Shown here in pieces: positions 44,131-52,795 of a stretch of 64,000 bases of DNA (within the stretch, counting starts at the first letter, position 1; the number at the start of each line of letters is the position of its first letter). This stretch comes from Vicinamibacterales bacterium (GTDB lineage Bacteria > Acidobacteriota > Vicinamibacteria > Vicinamibacterales > Fen-181): contig DASXVO010000070.1 in assembly GCA_036504215.1 (NCBI GenBank), positions 62,001 through 126,000 on the forward strand. The letters are read 5' to 3'. The notes beneath the pieces were generated by a model that was not told the origin of the DNA, did not search any database, and saw only the letters and a list, made by a program, of their open reading frames with translations. The translations under genes were made by a program, and so were the position numbers.

Positions 44131-45174
44131 ATGATTCGCACCTATCTTCGCCGATCCGTCGCGTCCCTGATCGCCACCCTGGTATCCGGGGTCGCGGCCT
44201 GTCTGCTGGCCGCGCCCGCCAGCGCGCAGGTCACCGTCAAGATGGCAACGATGGTGCCCGACAACTCGGCGTGGGCGCTCATCCTCAAGCAGATGGCCGC
44301 CGAGTGGACCAAGGTGTCCGGCGGAAAGGTCACGCTCAGGCTGTATCTGGGCGGCACTCGCGGCGACGACCAGAACGTGGTCTCCGACATGCGGACGGGC
44401 GCGTTGAACGGCGCCGTGCTGACGGCGGCCGGTGTGGCCGAACTCGACAAGTCGGTCTACGCGATGAGCATCCCGATGGCGTACGACTCGTATGAAGAGG
44501 TCTACGCCGTCCTCGAGAAGATGCGCCCGCGGATCGAGGCCTCGATCGACGCCAAGGGGTTCGTCGTGCTGAACTGGGCAGATGCCGGCTGGCTGCACTT
44601 CTTCACCAAGAAGCCCGTGGCGACCCCCGACGACCTCAAGAAGCTCGTGTTGTTTCAGTGGCAGGGCGACCCGAAGTCGATGGCGATCTGGCAGGCGGCC
44701 GGCTTCAATCCCCGGGCGGGCGCCTCGTCCGAACTCCTCAGCGGCCTGAAAACCGGGATGTACGAAGCGTGCTCGGCGCCGCCGCAGGTCGCGTCGATCA
44801 TGCGGTATTACGAGAACGCCAGGAACATGACCGACGTGAACTGGGCCCTGCTGCTCGGTGCGACGGTCGTCACCAAGGACACGTGGAACAAGATCCCGGC
44901 GGACATCCGCCCCGCGCTGCTCAAGGCGGCCCAGAACGCGGGCGCGAAGCTGCGCGACGATGTGCGGAGGAACGGCGAGACCAGCGTCAATGCCATGAAG
45001 CAGGCTGGCCTGACGGTGGTGCCGGTGGACGCCAGGGTGAAGGACGCGTGGGTGAAGGCCGCGACGGCCGCTTATCCCAAGGTCAAGGGCGACTTCGTGC
45101 CGGCGGACGCGTTCGATGAGGCGTTGAAATATCGTGACGAGTACCGCCGGCAACACCCGGCACCCAAGAAATGA
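44131..45174 (+). CDS. dctP: TRAP transporter substrate-binding protein, DctP/TatP family
   Basis: A 347-residue periplasmic solute receptor. The signal peptide (residues 1-33) ends ASAQ. VKMATMVPDNSAWALILKQM and MRTGALNGAVLTAAGVAELD match the DctP fold. IEASIDAKGFVVLNWADAGW, FTKKPVATPDDLKKL and MYEACSAPPQVAS form the lobe and hinge parts that contact ligand in this family. The Arg often used to bind carboxylate groups of ligands is not evident at the usual place, which agrees with TatP-type receptors that take non-carboxylate ligands. The gene follows tatT by 31 bases and its stop overlaps the dctQM start by 4 bases (ATGA). Confidence 0.9.
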   Translation: MIRTYLRRSVASLIATLVSGVAACLLAAPASAQVTVKMATMVPDNSAWALILKQMAAEWTKVSGGKVTLRLYLGGTRGDDQNVVSDMRTGALNGAVLTAAGVAELDKSVYAMSIPMAYDSYEEVYAVLEKMRPRIEASIDAKGFVVLNWADAGWLHFFTKKPVATPDDLKKLVLFQWQGDPKSMAIWQAAGFNPRAGASSELLSGLKTGMYEACSAPPQVASIMRYYENARNMTDVNWALLLGATVVTKDTWNKIPADIRPALLKAAQNAGAKLRDDVRRNGETSVNAMKQAGLTVVPVDARVKDAWVKAATAAYPKVKGDFVPADAFDEALKYRDEYRRQHPAPKK

Positions 45175-46991
45175 AGACAGCGATCCTCGCCCTGAAACGG
45201 GGCCAGCAGACCGTCCTGGTGGCCACGCTGGCCGTGGCCACCATCCTGCCGCTCATCGACCTCATTGGCGGGCCGCTCTTCGGCTTCCGCTTGTCCAGCA
45301 CGCATCTGTACGTGCAGCATGCGACGCTCTGGCTGGCGTTTGTCGGCGCCATCGCGGCGACAGCCGAGGGCAGCCACCTCACCCTCTCCACGACCGAGTT
45401 CCTGCACGAAGGCCGCGCCCGGATGCTGTCACGCCTCTTCGGCTTCTCGGTGGCCGCCGCGGTGTCCGGCGTCCTCGCGTATGCCAGCTACGCCTTCGTC
45501 GTGGCGAACCGGAACGACAGGATCCTGCCCGGCCTCGGCGTGCCCGAGTGGGTCAGTTCGCTCGTCATGCCGGTCGCGCTCGGAGTCATGGCCCTGGTCT
45601 TTGCGTGGAAGGCGTCGGATCGGTGGTGGGGTCGACTCGTCGGCCTGCTCGTCATCCCCGCAGCGTTTGCGGTCGGCCTGGTACCCGTTGAATCCGCCGG
45701 TCGCCTCTGGCCGCTCGGCCTCCTCGTCCTCGGCGGCGCGTTTCTCGGAGCACCGGTGTTCGTGGCGATGGGGGGCATCGCCCTGGTGGGGTTCGTCAGC
45801 GAAGGCACGACCGTCGCCGCCGTGTCGTCGCAGGTCTATCGTCTGCTCGCGTCGGAGACGCTGCCCGCGATCCCGCTGCTGACCGCGGCCGGCTACGTGC
45901 TCGCCGAGAGTGCGGCGGCCGACCGCCTCGTGCGGTTCTTCCGCGCGCTGTTCGGCTGGATGCCCGGCGGCGTGGCCGTGATGGTCGCCGCGGTGTGCGC
46001 GATGTTCACGACCTTCACCGGCGGGTCTGGCGTCACGATCATCGCGCTCGGCGGCCTGGTATACCCGATCCTGCGGCGCGACGGCTACTCGGAGGGTTTC
46101 TCACTCGGCCTCGTCACGGCTGCCGGTTCGCTCGGACTGCTCTTCCCGCCCAGCCTGCCGGTGCTCCTGTACAGCATCGTGGCCAGCACGGGCGATCAGA
46201 GCGTCCCGGTGGACAACCTGTACATCGCGGGTTTCCTGCCGGGCATGTTGCTGGTGGTCATCACGGCCATCTACGGGATGGTCATCGGCCGGCAGGCGGG
46301 CCGCGAGCGCCAGCGGTTCACGCTCGGCGAGGTGGCGCGCGCGACCTGGCACGCCAAGTGGGAACTGCTCCTCCCCGTGATGATCGTCGCGCTCTTCCTC
46401 AGCGGCTTCGCGACGATGCTGCAGACGGCGGCAGCAGCGCTGGCGTACACGGTGGTCGTGGAGTGCTTCATCACCCGCGACCTGGGCATCTTCCGATCAC
46501 TGCCCGCGGCGCTGCTCAAGGCGGCGGCGCTCATGGGCGCGGTGCTCATCCTGCTCAGCATCGCGATGGGCCTGACGATCTACCTCGTGGACGTGCAACT
46601 GCCCGACATGCTCCTGGCGTGGGTCCAGGCGCACATCCACTCGGAGGTGGTCTTCCTGCTCGCACTGAACGTGCTGCTGCTGGTGCTCGGCAGCGTGGTG
46701 GAGATCTACTCGGCGATCATCATCCTGGCGCCGCTGATCGCGCCGCTCGCCGCGGTGTTCAACATCAACCCGATCCACCTCGGCGTGATCTTCCTGGCCA
46801 ATCTCGAGCTGGGCTTCCTGTTCCCGCCGGTCGGCCTGAACCTGTTCCTGTCCTCGTCGCGGTTCAACAAACCGCTGCCCCAGCTCTACCGACACGTCGT
46901 GCCGTTCCTGATCATCCTCGGCATCGGCGTCCTGCTGATCACGTACGTCCCGGCGATGTCGGTGGGGGTGTTGCGGTTGTTGGGGAGATAG
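45171..46991 (+). CDS. dctQM: TRAP transporter permease, fused small and large subunits (DctQM)
   Basis: A 606-residue membrane protein that moves the DctP-bound ligand using an ion gradient. Residues 1-170 are a DctQ-like four-helix part (VLVATLAVATILPLIDLIG, YVQHATLWLAFVGAIAATAE). Residues about 180-606 are the large DctM permease with the conserved FTGGSGVTIIALGGLVYPIL, GSLGLLFPPSLPVLLYS and GFLFPPVGLNLFLSS signatures. DctQ and DctM are often separate, and the fusion fixes a 1:1 stoichiometry. The start overlaps dctP by 4 bases, which implies translational coupling. The gene ends 1 base before the convergent tdh gene. Confidence 0.92.
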   Translation: MKTAILALKRGQQTVLVATLAVATILPLIDLIGGPLFGFRLSSTHLYVQHATLWLAFVGAIAATAEGSHLTLSTTEFLHEGRARMLSRLFGFSVAAAVSGVLAYASYAFVVANRNDRILPGLGVPEWVSSLVMPVALGVMALVFAWKASDRWWGRLVGLLVIPAAFAVGLVPVESAGRLWPLGLLVLGGAFLGAPVFVAMGGIALVGFVSEGTTVAAVSSQVYRLLASETLPAIPLLTAAGYVLAESAAADRLVRFFRALFGWMPGGVAVMVAAVCAMFTTFTGGSGVTIIALGGLVYPILRRDGYSEGFSLGLVTAAGSLGLLFPPSLPVLLYSIVASTGDQSVPVDNLYIAGFLPGMLLVVITAIYGMVIGRQAGRERQRFTLGEVARATWHAKWELLLPVMIVALFLSGFATMLQTAAAALAYTVVVECFITRDLGIFRSLPAALLKAAALMGAVLILLSIAMGLTIYLVDVQLPDMLLAWVQAHIHSEVVFLLALNVLLLVLGSVVEIYSAIIILAPLIAPLAAVFNINPIHLGVIFLANLELGFLFPPVGLNLFLSSSRFNKPLPQLYRHVVPFLIILGIGVLLITYVPAMSVGVLRLLGR

Positions 46992-46992
46992 G

Positions 46993-48036
46993 CTACTTCA
47001 CTCCCCAATCGAGGACCACCTTCCCGCTCTTCCCGCTGTTCATCACCTCGAACCCTTCCTCGAAGCGATCGATCGGGAAACGGTGCGTGATGATCTTGCC
47101 GATGTCGAGACCGCCCTGGATCATCGACGCCATCTTGTACCAGGTCTCGAACATCTCGCGCCCGTAGATTCCCTTGAGGAACAGGCCCTTGAAGATCACC
47201 TTCCCCCAGTCGATGGCGACCTCGCCGGAGAAGATGCCGAGCAGCGCGACCCGGCCGCCGTGGACCATCGCGTCGATCAGGCTCCGAAACGCGGTGGCGT
47301 TGCCGCTCATCTCGAGACCGACGTCGAAGCCCTCGGTCATTCCAAGCTGACCCATGACCTCGCGCAAGCTGGTCTCGGCCGGGTTCACCGCGAGCGTTGC
47401 GCCCATCGAGCGCGCCAGCTCCAGCCGATACGGGTTGACGTCGGTGATGACCACGTTGCGTGCCCCGACGTGGCGCGCGACCGCTGCGGCCATGATCCCG
47501 ATCGGGCCGGCGCCGGTGATCAGCACGTCCTCACCGACCATATCGAACGACAACGCCGTATGGACCGCGTTTCCGTAGGGATCGAAGATCGACGCGACGT
47601 CGTCCGAGATTGAATCGGGCAGCTTGAAGAGGTTGAATGCCGGCAGGCAGAGGTACTCGGCGAACGAGCCCGGCCGGTTGACGCCCACGCCGACGGTGTT
47701 GGGACACAGGTGGCGGCGCCCGGCCCGGCATGCGCGGCAGTGCCCGCAGACGATGTGGCCTTCACCGCTGACGCGGTCACCGACCTTGTACCCGTCGACC
47801 TCGACACCCACCTGCTCGATCGCGCCGGCGTACTCGTGGCCGACGTGCATGGGCACCGGGATCGTCTTCTGCGCCCACGCATCCCAGTTCCAGATGTGCA
47901 GGTCGGTGCCGCAGATGGCGGATTTGTGGATCCGTATCAACACGTCGTTGGGGCCGATTTCCGGCACCGGCACGTGCTGCATGACCAGTCCCGGCTTGGC
48001 CTCGGCTTTCACGAGCGCACGCATCGTCTTCGACAT
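46993..48036 (-). CDS. tdh: L-threonine 3-dehydrogenase
   Basis: A 347-residue zinc medium-chain dehydrogenase. It oxidises L-threonine to 2-amino-3-ketobutyrate with NAD+ in the cytoplasm. Catalytic zinc ligands are Cys42 in [12 protein letters not shown], His67 and Glu68 in GHEYAG. The structural zinc cysteines are in [33 protein letters not shown] is the threonine-dehydrogenase-specific form, and the Rossmann motif is [23 protein letters not shown] further supports Tdh over sorbitol dehydrogenase. The length is within a few residues of E. coli Tdh (341). GGAGG stands 5 bases before ATG 48036. Usual partner kbl (2-amino-3-ketobutyrate CoA ligase) is not in the window. Confidence 0.94.
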   Translation of the reverse strand: MSKTMRALVKAEAKPGLVMQHVPVPEIGPNDVLIRIHKSAICGTDLHIWNWDAWAQKTIPVPMHVGHEYAGAIEQVGVEVDGYKVGDRVSGEGHIVCGHCRACRAGRRHLCPNTVGVGVNRPGSFAEYLCLPAFNLFKLPDSISDDVASIFDPYGNAVHTALSFDMVGEDVLITGAGPIGIMAAAVARHVGARNVVITDVNPYRLELARSMGATLAVNPAETSLREVMGQLGMTEGFDVGLEMSGNATAFRSLIDAMVHGGRVALLGIFSGEVAIDWGKVIFKGLFLKGIYGREMFETWYKMASMIQGGLDIGKIITHRFPIDRFEEGFEVMNSGKSGKVVLDWGVK

Positions 48037-48132
48037 GAGAACCTCCGTTTATGACGCCGTTCGGCAGGCCGCCACACGAACCCGCCTGGGATTCCTCGCT
48101 TCGTAGAGACTAGCCCGAGCGGCACGCGAGCA

Positions 48133-49971
48133 TCAAGCGAGGCGGCCACGCCGATGCCCTCCCGTTCGAGCGTCATCGCGGACACTGCGCGTCAGGCCGG
48201 CGATTGCGGTCAGCAGCACCGCCAGCCACGACGCCGCCAGTGCAGGCGGGAACCAGACGGGAATCGCCTGCATGTCCGGCAGTCGGCGCCGCGCGCGTTC
48301 CAGGTGCAGCGGGAAGACGTCGATACCCGCGCCGGGTGGCGCGGCGAGGCCGAGCGGGCCGCTCCCCAGCGTCTGCACGAACGGCACGTAGTCCAGACGA
48401 TAGCGATTCCACGGACGCCCCGGTGCGGCCGCCACGCGCTCGTAGTAGTTCTGTCGGACGCGGCCCGCGAGGTCTTGTCCCATCGTCTGGTCCTGCACGA
48501 ACGACACGCCGACCGCCGCAGCTGCCATGAAGCACCCCATCACGACTGCGACGGCCAAGCCACGGCCGAGTGGCGCGGGCGTCCCCCCCGGGCGGACAGG
48601 CGAGACGCCTGTCCCACTCGAACCGAGTGGCGCGGGCGTCCCCCACGGGCGGACAGGCGAGACGCCTGTCCCACTCGAACCGAGTGGCGCGGGCATCCCC
48701 CCCGGGCGGACAGGCGAGACGCCTGTCCCACTCGAACCGAGTGGCGCGGGCGTCCCGCCCGAACCGAGTGGCACGGGCGTCCCGCCCGTGGGGTCCGGAT
48801 CGTCCACCGCCATTGCCAATATCAGCACGAGCAGCGGAATCAGCGGAACCAGGTGCCGCGGGCCGTGCGAGTAACCGCCCTCCGGGAAGAAGTAGCTGCC
48901 ATAGAAGGTGAGCGCGATCCCGGCGGACATCAGGATTCCCACGACAGGAGCCCGACACTGTCTCCATGCCCTGGGAATCCGAGCGGCCACGAGCAGCAGG
49001 ACTGGTGCCCAGACGAAGAGCGACTTGCCGGGCGACGCCAACAGCACCAGCAAGCCACGCGGCAGCTCGTCGAGCGCGAATGGCCGCGGCGTGCCTCCGG
49101 CCACCGTCTCGCCCCACGCGTATCCGAAGTCGAGCGGCGATCCGAACCGGACCAGGTTGTAGCCGGCGTGCCCCGCGCCAGCGACTGCGATTCCCGCGCA
49201 CAGCATCGCCGCCGCCGTCATCCGGATCCGGCGAGGCACGGACGAGTCGAGAAGGACGGCGACGACCAGTCCGGGCAGCAGGATGATGGCCGTGGGTTTC
49301 ACGAGACCCGTCACGGCGAGCAACACGCTGGCACACACCACCCATTTCCCCGCGCCCGCAATCCGGCGCCGCGCCAGCAGCAGACACACGGTTGCCCACA
49401 TCAGCCCGGAGGCAACGAATGCCTCCGCGAAGAATGATGTCGCGTAGGGCCAGAGCGGAGTGGCGACGCCGAGTGCCAGGGACAGGGTGGACGCGTACCG
49501 CACGGAACGTCCCAGCAACAGACACGCGAAGAAGAAACCGACGACCGTGAGCGCCGTCGCCGTGGAGGTTGCGAGTGAGGTCAGGCCTGCGACGAGCACC
49601 AGCCACGGCCGTCCGCCTGGCAACGGTTCGCGGCGGACACCGGCAAGCGCCGCTACCGCCCGCGCGGCCAGGTGATGCGGCACGGCCAGAATGGCCGCGA
49701 ATGGCCCGTAGGGTGCGTACGCCTCGCCGTCCCTGCCAATCTTCCCGAACAGAATCGGACGGACCGCGACACGCCCGTCCGGCTGTCGCACTTCCTCGGT
49801 CAACACGAGCGTCTGGGGCACCGAGAGCCTGTGGCGATCGACCAGGCTCTCCGTCTGGAAATACACCTCGAATTCGTCCGGCAGGCGGAACACGTTCCCG
49901 GACGACGTCAGGGCATAGAGAGCCTGGAACGCCAGAAAGAGCCAGGCAGCAACGTGGAACGGTCGGCGCAC
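48133..49971 (-). CDS. GT-C type membrane glycosyltransferase-like protein with internal repeat linker
   Basis: A 612-residue polytopic membrane protein. A first helix (VAAWLFLAFQALYALTSS) is followed by a loop with FRLPDEFEVYFQTESLVD, whose acidic residues resemble the catalytic loop of GT-C/GT39 enzymes. About ten further helices follow (TALTVVGFFFACLLLGRS, VVGILMSAGIALTFYGSYFF). Between helix LVLILAMAV and helix GLAVAVVMGCFMAAAAVG is a roughly 75-residue linker of a 19-residue repeat (GTGVSPVRPGG, TPAPLGSS), produced by in-frame DNA repeats. The C-terminus is again soluble and then hydrophobic. GTG 49971 gives the natural start, and an upstream GTG at 50034 is an alternative. It forms a minus-strand cluster with two other such enzymes, 65 bases downstream of the first. 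Confidence 0.75.
   Translation of the reverse strand: MRRPFHVAAWLFLAFQALYALTSSGNVFRLPDEFEVYFQTESLVDRHRLSVPQTLVLTEEVRQPDGRVAVRPILFGKIGRDGEAYAPYGPFAAILAVPHHLAARAVAALAGVRREPLPGGRPWLVLVAGLTSLATSTATALTVVGFFFACLLLGRSVRYASTLSLALGVATPLWPYATSFFAEAFVASGLMWATVCLLLARRRIAGAGKWVVCASVLLAVTGLVKPTAIILLPGLVVAVLLDSSVPRRIRMTAAAMLCAGIAVAGAGHAGYNLVRFGSPLDFGYAWGETVAGGTPRPFALDELPRGLLVLLASPGKSLFVWAPVLLLVAARIPRAWRQCRAPVVGILMSAGIALTFYGSYFFPEGGYSHGPRHLVPLIPLLVLILAMAVDDPDPTGGTPVPLGSGGTPAPLGSSGTGVSPVRPGGMPAPLGSSGTGVSPVRPWGTPAPLGSSGTGVSPVRPGGTPAPLGRGLAVAVVMGCFMAAAAVGVSFVQDQTMGQDLAGRVRQNYYERVAAAPGRPWNRYRLDYVPFVQTLGSGPLGLAAPPGAGIDVFPLHLERARRRLPDMQAIPVWFPPALAASWLAVLLTAIAGLTRSVRDDARTGGHRRGRLA
48566..48790. repeat. 57-bp tandem palindromic repeat array inside a membrane protein gene
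   Basis: Three complete 57-base units start at 48566, 48623 and 48680, followed by two 27-base half units at 48737 and 48764. Each full unit holds a perfect inverted repeat GGACAGGCG-AGA-CGCCTGTCC. Copies differ by only one or two bases, so expansion is recent. 57 and 27 are multiples of three, so the host gene stays open and gains a 19-residue repeat. There are no spacers, so it is not a CRISPR array. Confidence 0.95.
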
Positions 49972-50036
49972 GGCCCCGAGTATACGGCACCCGTGCCGCT
50001 GCCGCGCGGCTGTTCTGGGGACTCGCGACGCCACCG

Positions 50037-51497
50037 TCAGCGCGTCGGGACAGGCTTGGGGCGGAAGAGCAGGTTCGGGTTCGGCTCACCACCGGCCACG
50101 GCGACCGGCACCGCGTTGGCCGCCAGGATGAGTTCGGCCGGCAGGTATCGGGCGGCAAGTGCGCTCGCAAAGCCTTCCGGTTCGACCACGACGACCGCAC
50201 CGTACTGCCCCGTGCGAATACGCGCCTCCAGTTCGGTGCGAATCCGTCCCACGTACGGCCGCGGGCCGACGAGCAACGGCACGCGCCCCGCGTGACCGGG
50301 CTTTCCCGCCAGCCGCGCGAGGTAGGGCCGTTCGAACACCAGCACCGGCCCGTCGGCGGATCGGATCGCGTCGACCAGCGTCATCCCTCCCGCCCGATCC
50401 GATGCCGTCGGTACTTGCGCCACCGGGTTGTACACCAGGCCTGCGAACTGCAGGAGCGCCAGCGCGTAAACAGCCGGCATGTGCCGTCGTCCCCACGCAT
50501 CGATCGACAGCCGGTGCAGTGCCAGGCCGAAGACAACAGCGAGCCAGGCGAAGAACGGGATCAGCGCGTTCTCCGCGGTGCTCGCGTGGGCTTCGACATA
50601 CACCGTCGCGACGAACCAGCCGACGGTCAGCGCGACGACGAACTGAAAGGCATGGGAGTCAGCAAAGTGGGACCGTCCGCGGCGGATGAGCCACACGGCC
50701 GCCAGACACGCGATCGGAACGGGCCACACCAGGTCGAACCACTTCGTCCAGAGCCGGCTCATGACAAGCGGTGTCGTCACCAGCGTATGGCGAGAGAACC
50801 AGCCGCCCGACGAGTACTCGAGCGCCAGCCCCGCGACGGCCACCAGAACACCCGCCGTCGCCATGAACGCCACCGCGCGACGCCTGTCCCACCATACGAC
50901 GGCGACGACCATGGGCACGCCGAGCAGAAGCGCCGTCTGTTTCGTCACACACGCGGCCGCAAACGCCACGCCCGCCACGATCGCATCGAGCCTGCCACGC
51001 GCAAAGCGCAGCCGATAGACGGAGGTCATCAGGAACGCGAGGAAGAGCGAGTCCGGCCTGGCAATGTCGAACCAGGCGCCCGTCCGGCGAAACGTCGCGG
51101 CAAACAGGCAGACGGCCAGGAAGGCGGCAAACCTGTCCCGAGTCTCGCGCCAGACGAACGCGAAGATGATCGCCATCACGGCAATCGACGACAGGAACGA
51201 CACGAGGCGAAGCGCGAGGAAACCTTCCCCGAGCCACGCTGCCACGGCCGCCGACACGTAGTAGTAGCCCGGCGCGTACATCGTCGCGACGAAGTCCAGT
51301 GAAGGAGGTGGATAGACGTTCTGGCCGAGGAGCACGCGATGAACGTGATCGAGGATGGTCCCCTCGAGGACCTCGATGTCGAAGGGAAAGGCCATCCGGG
51401 CCAGCGCGACAGCGGTGTACGCGAGGAGATAGGCGGCACCCACCGACACGAGGAGTGCACGCAGGGCGTGGATGAAGTCGGGTTGGCGTCGCGTCAA
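50037..51497 (-). CDS. GT39-like (GT-C) membrane glycosyltransferase
   Basis: A 486-residue polytopic protein. It begins with helix LLVSVGAAYLLAYTAVALARM and a loop with PFDIEVLEGTILDHVHRVLLG. The acidic pair in this loop is typical of GT-C enzymes using lipid-phosphate sugars. YAPGYYYVSAAVAAWLG is the conserved second block, and FDIARPDSLFLAFLM resembles the substrate-contacting loop. Many helices follow. The soluble C-terminus (ALAARYLPAELILAANAVP) is short. The start is TTG at 51497, supported by GAGGAG 4 bases upstream. It lies between the other two GT-C genes on the same strand, with a 38-base gap to the upstream gene, and probably belongs to a common transcription unit for modifying a surface glycan or protein. 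Confidence 0.8.
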   Translation of the reverse strand: MTRRQPDFIHALRALLVSVGAAYLLAYTAVALARMAFPFDIEVLEGTILDHVHRVLLGQNVYPPPSLDFVATMYAPGYYYVSAAVAAWLGEGFLALRLVSFLSSIAVMAIIFAFVWRETRDRFAAFLAVCLFAATFRRTGAWFDIARPDSLFLAFLMTSVYRLRFARGRLDAIVAGVAFAAACVTKQTALLLGVPMVVAVVWWDRRRAVAFMATAGVLVAVAGLALEYSSGGWFSRHTLVTTPLVMSRLWTKWFDLVWPVPIACLAAVWLIRRGRSHFADSHAFQFVVALTVGWFVATVYVEAHASTAENALIPFFAWLAVVFGLALHRLSIDAWGRRHMPAVYALALLQFAGLVYNPVAQVPTASDRAGGMTLVDAIRSADGPVLVFERPYLARLAGKPGHAGRVPLLVGPRPYVGRIRTELEARIRTGQYGAVVVVEPEGFASALAARYLPAELILAANAVPVAVAGGEPNPNLLFRPKPVPTR

Positions 51498-51535
51498 CGC
51501 ACTCCTCGCTCAGGTCGTCGCCGTCGAGCGACCTG

Positions 51536-52744
51536 CTACACCATCAGTCGCCAACTGAAGAAGAGCATCGCCGCCACCACCTGCCCGACCGCAAACCAAG
51601 TCACCCACCGTGCCGTTGGGGACGACGCCGGTCCGATGGCCAGCCAGAAGAACAGCGGGAAGAGCACCGCGGTGAATCGGCCGAGCGATTGGATCCCGTG
51701 CGCGAGCACCGCCGGCAGCATCGTCACGACCACGACGATCGCGTATGGCGGCGCCACGCGGCGCCAAATCGGCCGCGCGGCCACGACAGCGAGCACCAGG
51801 GCCGAGATGTTCCCGAGAATGGGAATCGCATCGGACACACGGCCCGGACGTGGCGGCCCCCATCGCGGATCGGGTGGCGTCGAAGGGTGCAGCAGCGATC
51901 CCCACGCCCACTGTCCGTCCATCCACGCCAACGGGTGACCGAACGCCCACCAGAGGTACGCCGAGTACAAGACGACCCCGAGAATCGGCGCACAAGCCGC
52001 AGCCACGCCCACCCAGGAGACGCGGCCGAGCCACGCACGACCGACCGGAATCCACTCCATCGTGCGCGCCGGTGACCGTCCATCGTCGATGCCCGCCTGC
52101 CAGGCCGGTGCCGCCACGCACCAGGCCAGCGCCGGTGCCATCCACCAGCCGTTCGGCCGCGTGAGGCCGAGCAGAAGCCCCCAGGCCGCGAGTTCCAGCC
52201 ACCGCCGACGACGCGCGGACCAGAAGCCCGCGACGAGCGCGAGCAGGAACAACGACTCCGTATAGACCGCGCCGAAGAAGAGGGCGAAAGGATAGCCGGC
52301 AAGCAGCCACACGGCACGGTCAGCGGCCGCCTCGCCGATTTCGAGCGTCGCGAGGCGACGAAGGTAGACCAGGGCCACGAAGAACGCACCGAGCGACAGC
52401 GCCAACCCAGCCCACAGCCATTGGCCGCCGAGGACGGTGCCAAGCCCGCGCACCAGCATTGGATATGCCGGGAAGAACACGATGTTCTGCTGATGGATTG
52501 TCCCATCCTGCCACTGATACCCGTGGCGGGCGATGTCGAGGTACCAGTACGCGTCCCACCGGGCGGGAAGGTTGAGGAGGAGGTTCGACGACTCGCGCCA
52601 GGCCGCCTGCTCCACCGGAAGCGGGTCGTAGCCGATGAGCCGTGCCGCGAGATAGCCGGCGACGAGGGCGAGGCTTCTCGTCAGCACCCAGGGCGCGACG
52701 ACGGCCCGGGCCGACGTCCCGAGGGTTCCTCCAGGGAGACTCAT
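51536..52744 (-). CDS. PIG-V/Gpi18-like mannosyltransferase (GT-C)
   Basis: A 402-residue multi-spanning membrane enzyme. Following helix WVLTRSLALVAGYLAARLIG comes ARWDAYWYLDIARHGYQ, the acidic signature of PIG-V/Gpi18-type mannosyltransferases. Further blocks are VFFPAYPMLVRGLG, GYPFALFFGAVYTESLFLL and LLGLTRPNGWWM, all typical of bacterial Gpi18-like proteins. In eukaryotes the family adds mannose to GPI, and in bacteria the acceptor is unknown. Together with a polyprenyl-phosphate mannose synthase-like enzyme (39.8 kb), export of mannose-bearing glycans is plausible. ATG 52744 is used, with ATG 52777 an alternative. It is the first gene of a three-gene GT-C cluster and divergent from the MFS pump. 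Confidence 0.85.
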   Translation of the reverse strand: MSLPGGTLGTSARAVVAPWVLTRSLALVAGYLAARLIGYDPLPVEQAAWRESSNLLLNLPARWDAYWYLDIARHGYQWQDGTIHQQNIVFFPAYPMLVRGLGTVLGGQWLWAGLALSLGAFFVALVYLRRLATLEIGEAAADRAVWLLAGYPFALFFGAVYTESLFLLALVAGFWSARRRRWLELAAWGLLLGLTRPNGWWMAPALAWCVAAPAWQAGIDDGRSPARTMEWIPVGRAWLGRVSWVGVAAACAPILGVVLYSAYLWWAFGHPLAWMDGQWAWGSLLHPSTPPDPRWGPPRPGRVSDAIPILGNISALVLAVVAARPIWRRVAPPYAIVVVVTMLPAVLAHGIQSLGRFTAVLFPLFFWLAIGPASSPTARWVTWFAVGQVVAAMLFFSWRLMV

Positions 52745-52795
52745 GGGCGCCAATGGTAGCACGCGCCTTGACACCATCGTGCCCGGCCGGTCACG

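Noticed and set aside
48566-48790. CRISPR array
   Set aside because: Units are directly adjacent without unique spacers, are 57 bases long and lie inside a coding region. No cas genes are present.
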